Source: Syntrophus buswellii
GTDB lineage: Bacteria > Desulfobacterota > Syntrophia > Syntrophales > Syntrophaceae
Length of the DNA stretch: 64,000 nt
Assembly: GCF_046097065.1 (NCBI RefSeq)
Contig: NZ_CP175563.1
Location: 2,542,001-2,606,000 of the forward strand
Reading direction: 5' to 3'
Positions within the stretch are counted from its first letter, which is position 1. Each line of letters begins with the position of its first letter. Of this stretch, positions 15,081 through 23,267 are shown in pieces. The position numbers and the translations under genes were made by a program. The notes beneath the pieces were generated by a model. The model saw only the letters and a program-made list of their open reading frames with translations, made no database searches and was not told where the DNA came from.

Positions 15081-17207
15081 CTAGGCTTGTGCTTGTCGAT
15101 CTTTTCTCAGACTGTACCGATACATGTCGGCTAGAATCTCCGCCGCCATTTCCACCGTGGAATAAACCGGGAACCCGGCCTTTTCCATCCGGATCACGTC
15201 TTCCATCATGAATTCCTTGACGGCCACGCAGCTCAGGATGGGTTTACCCTTATAGTCGATCGATCGGAGCGTGTCCACGAAGGACCCCAGAATTTCTCCC
15301 TGCAGGACCACAATCAGGCCGCCCACGTCCTCACTTACAATTCCAAGCTCGATGGTCTTGCGCAGCTGCTCGGCGTCCATGCTGAAGGAATAATCGACAG
15401 GATTCAACGAGGTGACATAATCCGGGAGAATTCCCTTGAGGCGCTCCTTCAGCTCCGGTTCCAGCTCGGCCAGGCGCATGCCGTTGAGATACAGCGTATC
15501 CGTAGCCGCAACCCCCAGTGAACCGGTGTAGGTGATCACCAGGATGCCGTCCCCTCGAGGAAGGGGCTGTCGGGCGAAGGCTTTGAGCAAACCGAAGAGA
15601 TGCTCGTTGTCCCTGGCCCGGATGATCCCGCTCTGCCGGAAGGCGGCGCTGTTGATTTCGTCGTTGCCGGCCAGGGAGGCCGTGTGGGAGGAGACGACTT
15701 TTGTTCCCGCCGCCGTACGTCCGCCCTTCAGGGCAATGACGGGTTTCTTTTCCGTAACCTTGCTGGCGACATCGATAAACCGTCTACCGCTCTTCACGTC
15801 CTCCATGTACATGGCCACGACATCGATGTGATCGTCGCTGCCGAGATATTCCAGGATGTCCGTTTCACTGATGTCCATCTTGTTCCCGATGGTGGCGACA
15901 ATCCCGAAATTCATCACGTGGCGCAGCCCGGTGAGGATCCCCGCCGCATAAACGCCGGCCTGGGCCGTCATCCCGATGTTCCCCTTTTCCACCTCTTCCA
16001 CCAATCCGATGGATTGGACGTTCCCCACATGGGTGTTGATCACGCCGGAGCAGTTGGGGCCCAGCAGCCGGCATCCGTGGGCCTTGATGATCTCCCGGAT
16101 TCTCTCCTGGGCGGCCTTTCCGTCCGCGCCGGTTTCGGCAAATCCAGCCGTCTCCACGACGATGATCTTCACGCCTTTTCTGCAGCACTCTTCAACCGCT
16201 GTCACGGCGGCTGAAGCCGGGACAAGGACAATCGCCAGGTCCACCGGATCGGGGACCTCGGTAATGCTCCGGTAAGCCTTCACCCCCTGGACAGACTCGC
16301 TTTTCGGGTTGATGGGATAGAGCTTCCCCGCAAATTTATGAAAGAGGAGATTGCGGAAGACATTATAGCCCAGCTTCCCCTCGACGCTGGTCGCCCCGAG
16401 AACGGCGATGCTGCCCGGATAGAAGAGGGTCCGCATCTGCTCCACGGTGTTCCCCGATGACTGCTGGGGTGCCGTCTCCGGCACAGGGCTCACAAACATC
16501 CGGGCATCGACGGTCATGTTTCCCCGGGGATAGAGGAAAACCGGGTTGAGATCCAGCTCCCGGATTTCCGGAAAGGTGAGGACCAATTCGGAAATCTTGA
16601 GCAGCAGGTTCTTCAGGGCATCAATATCCACCGCCTTGCCCCGATATCCCTTCAACAGGGGGTATCCCTTGATTTCCTGGATCATCTCGTCGATATCCTG
16701 AAGCGTCACGGGCAGCACCCGAAAGGTGACATCCTTCAGGACCTCCACAAAAATCCCCCCGAGGCCGAACATCAGAACGGGACCGAAGTTGGGATCGCGG
16801 GTGACGCCGATAATCGCCTCCACTCCGGGATCAGCCATTTTCTGGACGGCAACGCCGATGATGTGCTGATATTTGAAGGCCCCGACGATCTCCCCATAGG
16901 CGGCTCGAACGGCATCCTCATCCGCGAGATTCAACTTGACCCCGCCCGAATCGGTTTTATGAACCACGTCCGGGGAGACGATTTTCAAGACCACGGGATA
17001 ACCCAGCTTGTTGCTCATCTCGACGGCTTCATCCTCGGAACCGGCCACCAGAAAACCCGTCGTGGCAATCCCCATGCTTTCGAGGATTTCCTTGCATTCG
17101 TGCTCCATCAGGTAGGTGCGGTTTTCCCCGATGGCCTGGCTGAAAATAGCCCGGCATTCCTCTCCCGACGTAACACTGACACCTGTTTCCCCTGTCCGAG
17201 AATCCAT
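15081..17207 (-). CDS. ADP-forming acyl-CoA synthetase (fused beta-alpha order)
   Basis: 708 residues. The ATP-grasp (beta) part comes first, about residues 25-245: LGYPVVLKIVSPDVVHKTDSG, then PGVEAIIGVTRDPNFGPVLM and GGIFVEVLKD, ending in RELDLNPVFLYP. The CoA-binding/alpha part follows from about 265: LFYPGSIAVLGATSVEGKLG, GPNCSGVINTHVGN, TAQAGVYAAGIL and a VVSSHTASLAGND stretch whose His is probably the phosphorylated residue. It interconverts acyl-CoA, ADP and Pi with acid, CoA and ATP, giving substrate-level ATP in anaerobes; the acyl group is unknown. The ATG at 17207 has GGAGGAGG eight bases upstream. Most fused relatives have alpha before beta; both orders are known. Confidence 0.92.
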   Translation of the reverse strand: MDSRTGETGVSVTSGEECRAIFSQAIGENRTYLMEHECKEILESMGIATTGFLVAGSEDEAVEMSNKLGYPVVLKIVSPDVVHKTDSGGVKLNLADEDAVRAAYGEIVGAFKYQHIIGVAVQKMADPGVEAIIGVTRDPNFGPVLMFGLGGIFVEVLKDVTFRVLPVTLQDIDEMIQEIKGYPLLKGYRGKAVDIDALKNLLLKISELVLTFPEIRELDLNPVFLYPRGNMTVDARMFVSPVPETAPQQSSGNTVEQMRTLFYPGSIAVLGATSVEGKLGYNVFRNLLFHKFAGKLYPINPKSESVQGVKAYRSITEVPDPVDLAIVLVPASAAVTAVEECCRKGVKIIVVETAGFAETGADGKAAQERIREIIKAHGCRLLGPNCSGVINTHVGNVQSIGLVEEVEKGNIGMTAQAGVYAAGILTGLRHVMNFGIVATIGNKMDISETDILEYLGSDDHIDVVAMYMEDVKSGRRFIDVASKVTEKKPVIALKGGRTAAGTKVVSSHTASLAGNDEINSAAFRQSGIIRARDNEHLFGLLKAFARQPLPRGDGILVITYTGSLGVAATDTLYLNGMRLAELEPELKERLKGILPDYVTSLNPVDYSFSMDAEQLRKTIELGIVSEDVGGLIVVLQGEILGSFVDTLRSIDYKGKPILSCVAVKEFMMEDVIRMEKAGFPVYSTVEMAAEILADMYRYSLRKDRQAQA

Positions 17208-17450
17208 GATGTTAACCTCCTCCAATCCTTTCCTTTGACTGTACTGGCGTATGGGGTACAAAGTTCACCGGACCGAAAAAACGATGTCCAGGATCACGTT
17301 GTTGAGGCAACCTAACACGTGGTTGAAAGTGTTTCTATCAGCGCCTCCCCCTTTTTTTTGTCAGACGGAAAAACGTGCCGTTGCCGGTGTTTGTCTGACA
17401 AGAACGTCCGGCACACCCGCGGAGGCTGCTTCGGCATTTCGCAGGCGCCT

Positions 17451-18180
17451 TCACAACGTATCCAGCGGACTTCGGACATCCAGGCCGCCCTTCTTCATCA
17501 CATGAGTATAGATCATCGTCGTTGTTACCTTTTTATGGCCGAGGAGTTCCTGAACCGTGCGGATACTTTCTTTCCAGTGCAAAGGGCAAATAAACGCACC
17601 CAAGGCCGCTTCGCAAATCCTGGTCGTGGAGAACCTTAACCCTACCAATCTGTTGAGATATATGCGGTTTTAATTGCTCCGGAAGCATCGTTGATCGATC
17701 CTTCATCCCTTTACCGTCCCGGATGATGATGTGGTTTTGATCGAAATCGATATCCTTCACCCGTAAAAGCGCGCATTCCATGAGACGCAAACCGCAACCA
17801 TAAAGCAGCTTGGCCATCGGTTGATAAGTTCCCGTCATAGCGGCAAGGAGGAGTCCGACTTCCTCACGGGACATGACAGTGGGAAGACGTTCCGGTTTTT
17901 TGGCCCGCTCTGTCGGCCCCAGATCCCCGATATCTATTCCAAGAACCTGTTTATAAAGAAACACGAGCGCATTAAGAGCCTGATTCTGAGTGCTGGCTGA
18001 AACGTTCCTGTCTCTCGCCAGATATGAAAGAAACGCGGATATTTCCTTCGCGCCCATATCTTTTGGATGTCGTTTATCGTTGAAAAAGATATATCGTTTC
18101 ATCCAATCCACGTAAGCCTGTTTGGTTCGGATGGAGTAATGCTTCTTTCGGATGATGTCTCTGACCTGATCAATTTTAGG
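17451..18180 (-). pseudogene. intI: Integron integrase remnant (start codon lost, core deleted)
   Basis: Reading leftwards from 18180 the frame gives DQVRDIIRKKHYSIRTKQAY and VDWMKRYIFFNDKRHP, then NVSASTQNQALNALVFLYKQ: the N-terminal domain of IntI. No ATG, GTG or TTG lies at the expected beginning, and an in-frame TAA precedes it. After VYLPFALERKYPH the frame is broken. The expected middle, including the HTLRHSFATH box with two catalytic residues, is missing, and the sequence resumes in another frame at ESIRTVQELLGH through TTMIYTHV to GGLDVRSPLDTL, the typical IntI end. It cannot be active. Its orientation places the cassettes to its right, as in ordinary integrons. Confidence 0.9.
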
Positions 18181-18225
18181 TTAGCACAACCACCTGCGGT
18201 ATTTTTATATCTCTATAGTATTCGT

Positions 18226-18255
18226 TTGACAGTCAACATACCTCTTATGTAATGA
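18226..18255 (+). promoter_or_regulatory. Possible cassette promoter (Pc) or first-cassette promoter
   Basis: TTGACA at 18226-18231, an 18-base spacer and TAATGA, pointing into the cassettes and away from the intI remnant. The -10 is a poor match. The attI core could not be located with confidence in 18181-18300. Confidence 0.3.
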
Positions 18256-18336
18256 TGTTTTTGCAATTTATTTCAATCTAAGCGGTTTTATAAGACCGAC
18301 ATGAGGCAGTCTACACGATGTTGGACAGGATATGAA

Positions 18337-18894
18337 ATGACAGATCGGAAGGAGTTTCTACGCCAGACGGCTTTGTTCAACGCGATAGGTGCTGCGTTTC
18401 AGCGCGCCCTCATTTACAGCGATGGGAAAGACGATGGTTTAAAGGACCAGCTCAAACGTGATCTTGAGGGATATCTACGCCGAATCGAGACTCAGTATCA
18501 GCAAAATGTCTCGTCAGAGAAGCATTTGCGGACGATAGCTGGCGTTGCAAAAGGAATGTCGGACAAACACGGCCATATTCTGAAGAACGGACGCTTTCGC
18601 GTCGGCATCGCACAGAAGGCGGTGAATATATACCTGAAACTGCTTTGGTGTTACGGTTGGATTCCCGAACCACCCCATTGTCCTATCGACAGCATAGTCC
18701 TCGCCGAGATTGGCGACAGGCGAACAAAGTGGACGAAAATGGATGATATCGAAGACTACCGTGATGCGATTGAGCGCATCCAGGCACACATTCAGCGAAC
18801 TGGGCCGAAGATGTCCTTGTCGAAATGGGAGCTATACGTTTGGAATAACAGACGGAAACAGGGCGTCCAACAAGACATTGGAGCCGATCGCTAG
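18337..18894 (+). CDS. First cassette protein of unknown function
   Basis: 185 residues from the ATG at 18337 (AGGA seven bases upstream); the frame is open from an ATG at 18301. No family is recognised. The sequence is mixed-charge with a RIAGVAKGMSDKHG-like central stretch (as read, LRTIAGVAKGMSDKHGHIL) and a tryptophan-rich part (LKLLWCYGWIPEPPHCPI). The last codons run into the attC site at 18865-18917, which is common for cassette genes. Position directly next to the intI remnant makes it the first surviving cassette. A nuclease or transferase role cannot be argued from the motifs seen. Confidence 0.6.
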   Translation: MTDRKEFLRQTALFNAIGAAFQRALIYSDGKDDGLKDQLKRDLEGYLRRIETQYQQNVSSEKHLRTIAGVAKGMSDKHGHILKNGRFRVGIAQKAVNIYLKLLWCYGWIPEPPHCPIDSIVLAEIGDRRTKWTKMDDIEDYRDAIERIQAHIQRTGPKMSLSKWELYVWNNRRKQGVQQDIGADR

Positions 18895-18917
18895 CGCCGG
18901 CTCAATTCCGGTTGGGC
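18865..18917 (+). repeat. Integron attC site 1
   Basis: 53 bases from GTCCAAC (RYYYAAC) to GTTGGGC (GTTRRRY), with GAGCCG and CGGCTC as inner complementary arms. The order and orientation match a 59-base element closing a rightward cassette. The recombination point would be after base 18911. Confidence 0.8.
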
Positions 18918-18930
18918 GAACAAATGAACG

Positions 18931-19368
18931 ATGGTTGACACGCTCGATAAAGCTGAAAGAAGCAAGCGAATGGCCTTGGTGAAAAATAAAAACACCAAAC
19001 CCGAGATGCTTGTTCGTAGTATGGTTTATGGCCTTGGATATCGTTACCGGTTGCATGGCAATAAACTTCCTGGGAAACCTGATCTTGTATTCAAATCTAA
19101 AAAGAAAGTGATATTTATACATGGTTGTTATTGGCATAGGCATGAAAACTGTAAACTGGCCCGCCTTCCAAAATCGCGGCTTGATTTTTGGCTGCCAAAA
19201 CTTGAAAGCAATAAACTTCGAGATCAGAAAAACCAAAAATTATTGCATGACATGGGATGGAGTTTTTTAGTAATTTGGGAATGCGAAATAGGCAATCAAG
19301 ATAAGATGAAAGAAAAAATTACGAATTTTTTATCTCCGATGTGCGAGGAAACAAATGAAATCCATTGA
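18931..19368 (+). CDS. vsr: Very-short-patch mismatch endonuclease
   Basis: 145 residues, the usual Vsr length. It opens with DKAERSKRMALVKNKNTKPE like the family N-terminus (RSRNMSAIRGKNTKPE). GNKLPGKPDLVFKSKKKVIF contains the catalytic Asp, HGCYWHRHENCK holds the zinc and active-site His residues, and LLHDMGWSFLVIWECE is the conserved end. Vsr nicks next to T in T:G mismatches made by deamination of 5-methylcytosine, so it limits mutation caused by the neighbouring methylase. It overlaps the methylase gene by 14 bases. The start lies 14 bases after the cassette boundary and no clear ribosome-binding site is visible. Confidence 0.95.
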   Translation: MVDTLDKAERSKRMALVKNKNTKPEMLVRSMVYGLGYRYRLHGNKLPGKPDLVFKSKKKVIFIHGCYWHRHENCKLARLPKSRLDFWLPKLESNKLRDQKNQKLLHDMGWSFLVIWECEIGNQDKMKEKITNFLSPMCEETNEIH

Positions 19369-20560
19369 ACTATTTGCCGGTAGCGGCGGGTTGGGCCTTG
19401 GTTTGAGCCTAGTGGGGTTCGAACCTTCGGTTGTTATTGAGTGGGATAAATGGGCTTGCGACACAATACGGGAAAATAAAAAATCTGGTTATCCCTTGGT
19501 GCAAGGTTGGGAAGTTCATGAAGGTGATGTTCGTACTTTCGATTTTTCACAACTAAATGACATTGATTTGGTGTCTGGTGGCCCACCATGTCAACCATTT
19601 TCACTTGGAGGAAAGCACAAAGCATTTCAAGACAAGCGGGATATGTTTCCCGCTGCGGTTGATATTGTCAGAAAACTGGCGCCAAGAGCTTTTGTTTTTG
19701 AAAATGTAAAAGGAATCACAAGAGAATCTTTCGCAAACTATTTTCTGTATATATTGCTTCAACTTTCATATCCAGAAGTGGCAAGAAAAGACAATGAGTC
19801 ATGGAATCAACATTTGTCCAGACTCGAAAAACATAAAACACATGGAAACATGCACGGACTTCATTACAACGTCGTGGCTCGTCTTCTTAATGCTGCAAAC
19901 TTTGGTGTTCCTCAGCAGCGAGAACGCGTTTTTATAGTTGGCTTCCGATCTGACCAAAATAGAGCATGGTGTTTTCCTCTAGAAACTCACTCTCTTGATG
20001 CACTGTTGCATGATCAATGGATAACGGGTGAATATTGGGAACGTCATAATGTCTCATCAAAAAAAAGGCCATTAATGCCAGAAAAATATCTTCATAAGGT
20101 TAACAAACTTCGTCAAGCTGTTCTGCCCGGCACGGAAAGCAAGCCCTGGCGAACCACAAGAGATGCGCTTTTTGGTTTGCCAGACCCTCAAAGCTCCGAG
20201 GCAAGGGTATATTTCAACCACACCTTTCAGGCGGGGGCAAAAACTTATCACGGGCATACCGGTAGTCCACTGGATTTACCTTCAAAAACGTTAAAAGCAG
20301 GTGACCACGGCGTTCCTGGTGGGGAGAACATGATGGTGCTGCCCGATGGCTCTGTCCGTTATTTTACTGTCAGGGAGTCTGCTAGATTACAGACATTTCC
20401 AGACTGTTACCGTTTTCATGGTTCGTGGACGGAAACGATGCGTCAACTTGGCAATGCCGTTCCAGTTATTCTCGCAAAAACCGTTGGGGCAAGTATCGCA
20501 AAAGAACTTGTGCGAAACAGGGAAATTGACCTGTGTAATAAGATTAAAGGGCTGAACTAA
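19355..20560 (+). CDS. DNA (cytosine-5) methyltransferase of a type II R-M system
   Basis: 401 residues. Motif I is IELFAGSGGLGLGLS (residues 4-18). Motif IV is VSGGPPCQPFSLGG with the catalytic Cys, motif VI is FVFENVKGI, motif VIII is NFGVPQQRERVFIVGF, and motif X is QLGNAVPVILAKTVGASIA. The target-recognition region lies between VIII and IX. It methylates C5 of cytosine in the site cut by the partner nuclease; by analogy with Eco29kI that site would be CCGCGG (inference). Start overlaps vsr by 14 bases and the stop overlaps the nuclease ATG by one base (TAATG). Codon use is AT-rich. Confidence 0.95.
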   Translation: MKSIELFAGSGGLGLGLSLVGFEPSVVIEWDKWACDTIRENKKSGYPLVQGWEVHEGDVRTFDFSQLNDIDLVSGGPPCQPFSLGGKHKAFQDKRDMFPAAVDIVRKLAPRAFVFENVKGITRESFANYFLYILLQLSYPEVARKDNESWNQHLSRLEKHKTHGNMHGLHYNVVARLLNAANFGVPQQRERVFIVGFRSDQNRAWCFPLETHSLDALLHDQWITGEYWERHNVSSKKRPLMPEKYLHKVNKLRQAVLPGTESKPWRTTRDALFGLPDPQSSEARVYFNHTFQAGAKTYHGHTGSPLDLPSKTLKAGDHGVPGGENMMVLPDGSVRYFTVRESARLQTFPDCYRFHGSWTETMRQLGNAVPVILAKTVGASIAKELVRNREIDLCNKIKGLN

Positions 20561-21162
20561 TGAGGGAAGAAACGCCATACAACCCACTTGACAAGGTGCA
20601 TCTTGGAGAGAGTGTGGCTGACGCATTGTTGTCTAAAGAAAAAATTTTAATGCAAGCTATCGAGCCGTTCATAGGGGCAGGAATCTATGCAATTTATTAT
20701 CGAGGCAATTCATCAATATACAAACCAATTTCAATAGAAAACTGTAAGGAAATTCCAATATATGTCGGCAAAGCAGTTCCGCCTGGAGCACGCAAAGGCA
20801 ATTTTGGTTTAAACTCAGACCCAGGACTCGCTTTATATAAGCGGCTGCAAGAGCATGCCGAAAGCATTGCACAAGCAACCAATCTAAATATTGAAGATTT
20901 TTTATGTCGATATCTCGTTGTGGATGACATATGGATTCCACTTGGCGAGGCTTTATTAATCGCAAAATTTAGTCCTATCTGGAATAAACTTATTGACGGT
21001 TTTGGCAATCATGACCCTGGAAAGGGGAGATACAATCAATTGTGTTCCCGTTGGGACACCATTCACCCAGGGAGAACGTGGGTTGAAAAATGTCAAAGCC
21101 GCTCTGAAACGGCGGAACAAATCAGGACGGAAATAGAAGAATTCTTCAGGGAAACAACATAA
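20560..21162 (+). CDS. Eco29kI-like GIY-YIG type II restriction endonuclease
   Basis: 200 residues. The GIY-YIG pair is GIYAIYYRG and IPIYVGKAVPPGARKG, followed by LYKRLQEHAESIAQA with the catalytic Arg and His. A glutamate in WIPLGEALLIAKFSPIWN probably binds the metal, and the tail GFGNHDPGKGRYNQ with SRWDTIHPGR matches the Eco29kI/NgoMIII group as I recall it. That family cuts CCGCGG; the exact site here is an inference. Stop-start overlap with the methylase gene ensures coupled expression, although having the nuclease last usually delays it. attC 2 starts six bases after its stop. Confidence 0.88.
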   Translation: MREETPYNPLDKVHLGESVADALLSKEKILMQAIEPFIGAGIYAIYYRGNSSIYKPISIENCKEIPIYVGKAVPPGARKGNFGLNSDPGLALYKRLQEHAESIAQATNLNIEDFLCRYLVVDDIWIPLGEALLIAKFSPIWNKLIDGFGNHDPGKGRYNQLCSRWDTIHPGRTWVEKCQSRSETAEQIRTEIEEFFRETT

Positions 21163-21168
21163 AAGACT

Positions 21169-21262
21169 GCCCAACAACCGCATCAAGACCGACGCCGGTA
21201 AGCTGGTCGAGGCGCTTCGCGGCAAGGTCATTGGCCGGCGCGGCTTATGCGGATCGTTAGGC
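21169..21262 (+). repeat. Integron attC site 2
   Basis: 94 bases from GCCCAAC to GTTAGGC. The inner arms CCGCAT and ATGCGG, and CGCCGG and CCGGCG, are complementary, giving the long imperfect hairpin expected of a folded attC. It closes the restriction-modification cassette; the recombination point follows base 21256. Confidence 0.85.
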
Positions 21263-21303
21263 CCTGACCGAATCTATTCACACCCATAAGGAGATTTTCT
21301 GCA

Positions 21304-22050
21304 TTGGATATTCCACGGATCTTCAACATCACCGAAAGTGCTCACCGCATCCATAACCCGTTCACACCCGAAAAGCTCGCCACTCTCGGCACGGCGCTGC
21401 GTCTGGAAACGGGGACCCGGGTGCTCGACCTCGGCAGCGGTTCGGGCGAAATGCTGTGCACCTGGGCACGCGATCACGGCGTCATCGGTACTGGCATCGA
21501 CATGAGCCGGTTGTTCACCGAGCAAGCGAAACTCCGCGCTGTAGAACTCGGTGTCGCCGATCAAGTCAGGTTCATCCATGGCGATGCTGCGGGCTACGTC
21601 TCTGACGAGAAAGCCGGTGTGGCAGCCTGTGTCGGCGCCACGTGGATCGCCGGGGGAGTCGCCGGCACCATCGAACTTCTGGCACAAAGCCTGCGCCCCG
21701 GAGGGATCATCCTCATCGGTGAGCCCTACTGGCGGCAGTTGCCGCCGTCGGAAGATGTTGCCAGGGGGTGTCTTGCCGGATCAATCTCCGACTTTCTCCT
21801 GCTTCCGGAACTTCTCGCGTCTTTCGGCCACCTTGGCTACGACATCGTGGAAATGGTTCTGGCAGACCAGGACAGCTGGGACAGATACGAGGCGGCCAAG
21901 TGGCTCACCATGCGCCGATGGCTTGAAGCCAACCCCGGCGACGAGTTCGCGAAAGATGTTCGAGCCCAACTGACCTCGGAACCCGAGCGTTACACCGCTT
22001 ACACGCGTGAATACCTGGGCTGGGGCGTGTTCGCGTTGATGGCGCGGTGA
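21304..22050 (+). CDS. SAM-dependent methyltransferase (cassette gene)
   Basis: 248 residues from a TTG start with AAGGAG upstream. Motif I is TRVLDLGSGSGEMLC (about residues 38-52), then GTGIDMSRLFTEQA (acidic end of strand 2), VRFIHGDAAGYV and LRPGGIILIGEPYWRQLPP. The C-terminal part (LADQDSWDRYEAAKWLTMRR, then REYLGWGVFALMAR) is typical of a group of small-molecule methylases found in cassettes and soil bacteria. The acceptor is unknown. It begins 48 bases after attC 2, so it is the third cassette gene. Its last 340 bases recur as a truncated copy at 22879-23219. Confidence 0.85.
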   Translation: MDIPRIFNITESAHRIHNPFTPEKLATLGTALRLETGTRVLDLGSGSGEMLCTWARDHGVIGTGIDMSRLFTEQAKLRAVELGVADQVRFIHGDAAGYVSDEKAGVAACVGATWIAGGVAGTIELLAQSLRPGGIILIGEPYWRQLPPSEDVARGCLAGSISDFLLLPELLASFGHLGYDIVEMVLADQDSWDRYEAAKWLTMRRWLEANPGDEFAKDVRAQLTSEPERYTAYTREYLGWGVFALMAR

Positions 22051-22136
22051 TGAGGGTATTACCGGGTCGTAGCCGGGGAGTGAATGTTCACCCACAGTTC
22101 TTTGAAAGGGCGTGGGCGATGGCTATTGCAAGGTTT

Positions 22137-22170
22137 GCCCAACAAGCCGGTTGCAGGGATCGTTGGAAAG
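22137..22170 (+). other. Possible attC remnant
   Basis: GCCCAACAAGCCGGTTGCAG starts like attC 2, and a GTTGGAA follows. The 3' core does not match GTTRRRY and there is no long complementary arm, so this is at best a decayed site. Confidence 0.3.
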
Positions 22171-22206
22171 AAAGCAAACTGAATTCAAACAGCAAAGGAG
22201 GCTATA

Positions 22207-22794
22207 ATGAGGAAACTTGTTTTATCGGTTGTGATGGCACTGTGTATTGTCGGTATCACCTATGCTGTTGCTGCAGAACTTCAGAATCCTGATTTACTGA
22301 AGGATAAAAAGGCAGTGGAAACCCAGAAGGCTATTCCCGGGAAAGTGAAAAGTGGGACGAACATACGGCAGACGGCTCCCTTAAAGGCCGATCATATTGA
22401 CAAGAACGCAGCCAAGTTTGCCAATGCTGTCCTTCCCAGGGTGATATATCCCTCCATGAGCCACCACCTGGGTTATGACGGCATGAAGTTCTCCATCACT
22501 GTTCGTTTCAATACGGATATGGACCGGAATACCGTCATTGCGGGCAGTACCGTGATATTCGACTTTCCCAAGGCTGCAAACTCACCCGGACAGATTATCT
22601 GGATAAACGACCGGGAATTCAAATGGGTACAGCAGAGTAGCAGTAGATTTGACATCTGTAAATATGACCCTGACTGCGAGTTCAAGCTCACCCTTACCGA
22701 TGGGATTCTGTCTAAAGAGGGGCTGAAACTTGATGGCGACAGCGACAATAAACAGGGTGGCAGCTATACTCTCTGGTTTATTGATATAGGGTAG
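22207..22794 (+). CDS. Exported protein with Ig-like (Big_5-type) domain
   Basis: 195 residues. A signal peptide (MRKLVLSVVMALCIVGITYA followed by VAAEL) is clear. The mature part contains MKFSITVRFNTDMDRNTVIA, then FKLTLTDGILSKEGLKLDGD, the pattern of bacterial Ig-like domains that describe extreme values (Big_5/SbsA). It should be periplasmic or surface-located, with a binding or structural role that cannot be specified. The ATG has AAGGAGG upstream. It lies between the two methyltransferase copies and may be a cassette gene or an insertion into one. Confidence 0.65.
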   Translation: MRKLVLSVVMALCIVGITYAVAAELQNPDLLKDKKAVETQKAIPGKVKSGTNIRQTAPLKADHIDKNAAKFANAVLPRVIYPSMSHHLGYDGMKFSITVRFNTDMDRNTVIAGSTVIFDFPKAANSPGQIIWINDREFKWVQQSSSRFDICKYDPDCEFKLTLTDGILSKEGLKLDGDSDNKQGGSYTLWFIDIG

Positions 22795-22878
22795 ATTGAG
22801 CTGGTAATCATTGCGGCATATTCTAATCGGATAAGGGGGAGATTTTCTCTCCCCTCCCCAAACCACCCGGCAAGCGGG

Positions 22879-23219
22879 TCCTCATCGGCGAGCCCTACTG
22901 GCGGCAGTTGCCGCCGACGGAAGATGTTGCCAAGGGGTGTCTTGCCAACTCAATCTCCGACATTCTCCTGCTTCCGGAACTTCTCGCGTCTTTCGGCCAC
23001 CTCGGCTGCGACGTCGTGGAAATGGTTCTGGCAGACCAGGACAGCTGGGACAGATACGAGGCGGCCAAATGGCTCACCATGCGCCGATGGCTTGAAGCCG
23101 ATCCCGGCGGCGAGTTCGCGAAAGAAGTTCGTGCCCAACTGACCTCGAAACCCGCGCGCTGCGCCGCTTACACGCGTGAATACCTGGGCTGGGGTGTGTT
23201 CGCGCTGATGGCGCGGTGA
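22879..23219 (+). pseudogene. Truncated duplicate of the cassette methyltransferase
   Basis: Bases 22879-23219 encode VLIGEPYWRQLPPTEDVAKG onward to REYLGWGVFALMAR, nearly identical to the last 113 residues of the 21304-22050 gene. The first 135 residues, including the SAM-binding motif, are absent and no start is available. It cannot be a working methylase. A GTTGGGC core at 23245-23251 follows, so this may be the tail of a second copy of the cassette whose 5' part was replaced. Confidence 0.85.
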
Positions 23220-23267
23220 TGCGTTGGCGTGTCTTAATGCAGGCGTTGGGCTTGCTGGGAGAACTGG

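Larger units (their letters stand above)
18912..21256 (+). mobile_element. Integron cassette carrying a complete restriction-modification system
   Basis: The segment lies between the cut points of attC 1 and attC 2, 2345 bases. It holds vsr, a C5 methylase gene and a GIY-YIG nuclease gene in one overlapping rightward operon. It is AT-rich compared with the chromosome. Multi-gene restriction cassettes are uncommon; most cassettes hold one promoterless gene. Confidence 0.78.

Noticed and set aside
22137..22170. Third functional attC
   Set aside because: The 3' core GTTGGAA does not fit GTTRRRY and there is no long complementary arm; kept only as a possible remnant.
22908..23219. Independent 103-codon gene
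   Set aside because: It is the tail of a duplicated methyltransferase without the SAM-binding part or a ribosome-binding site.
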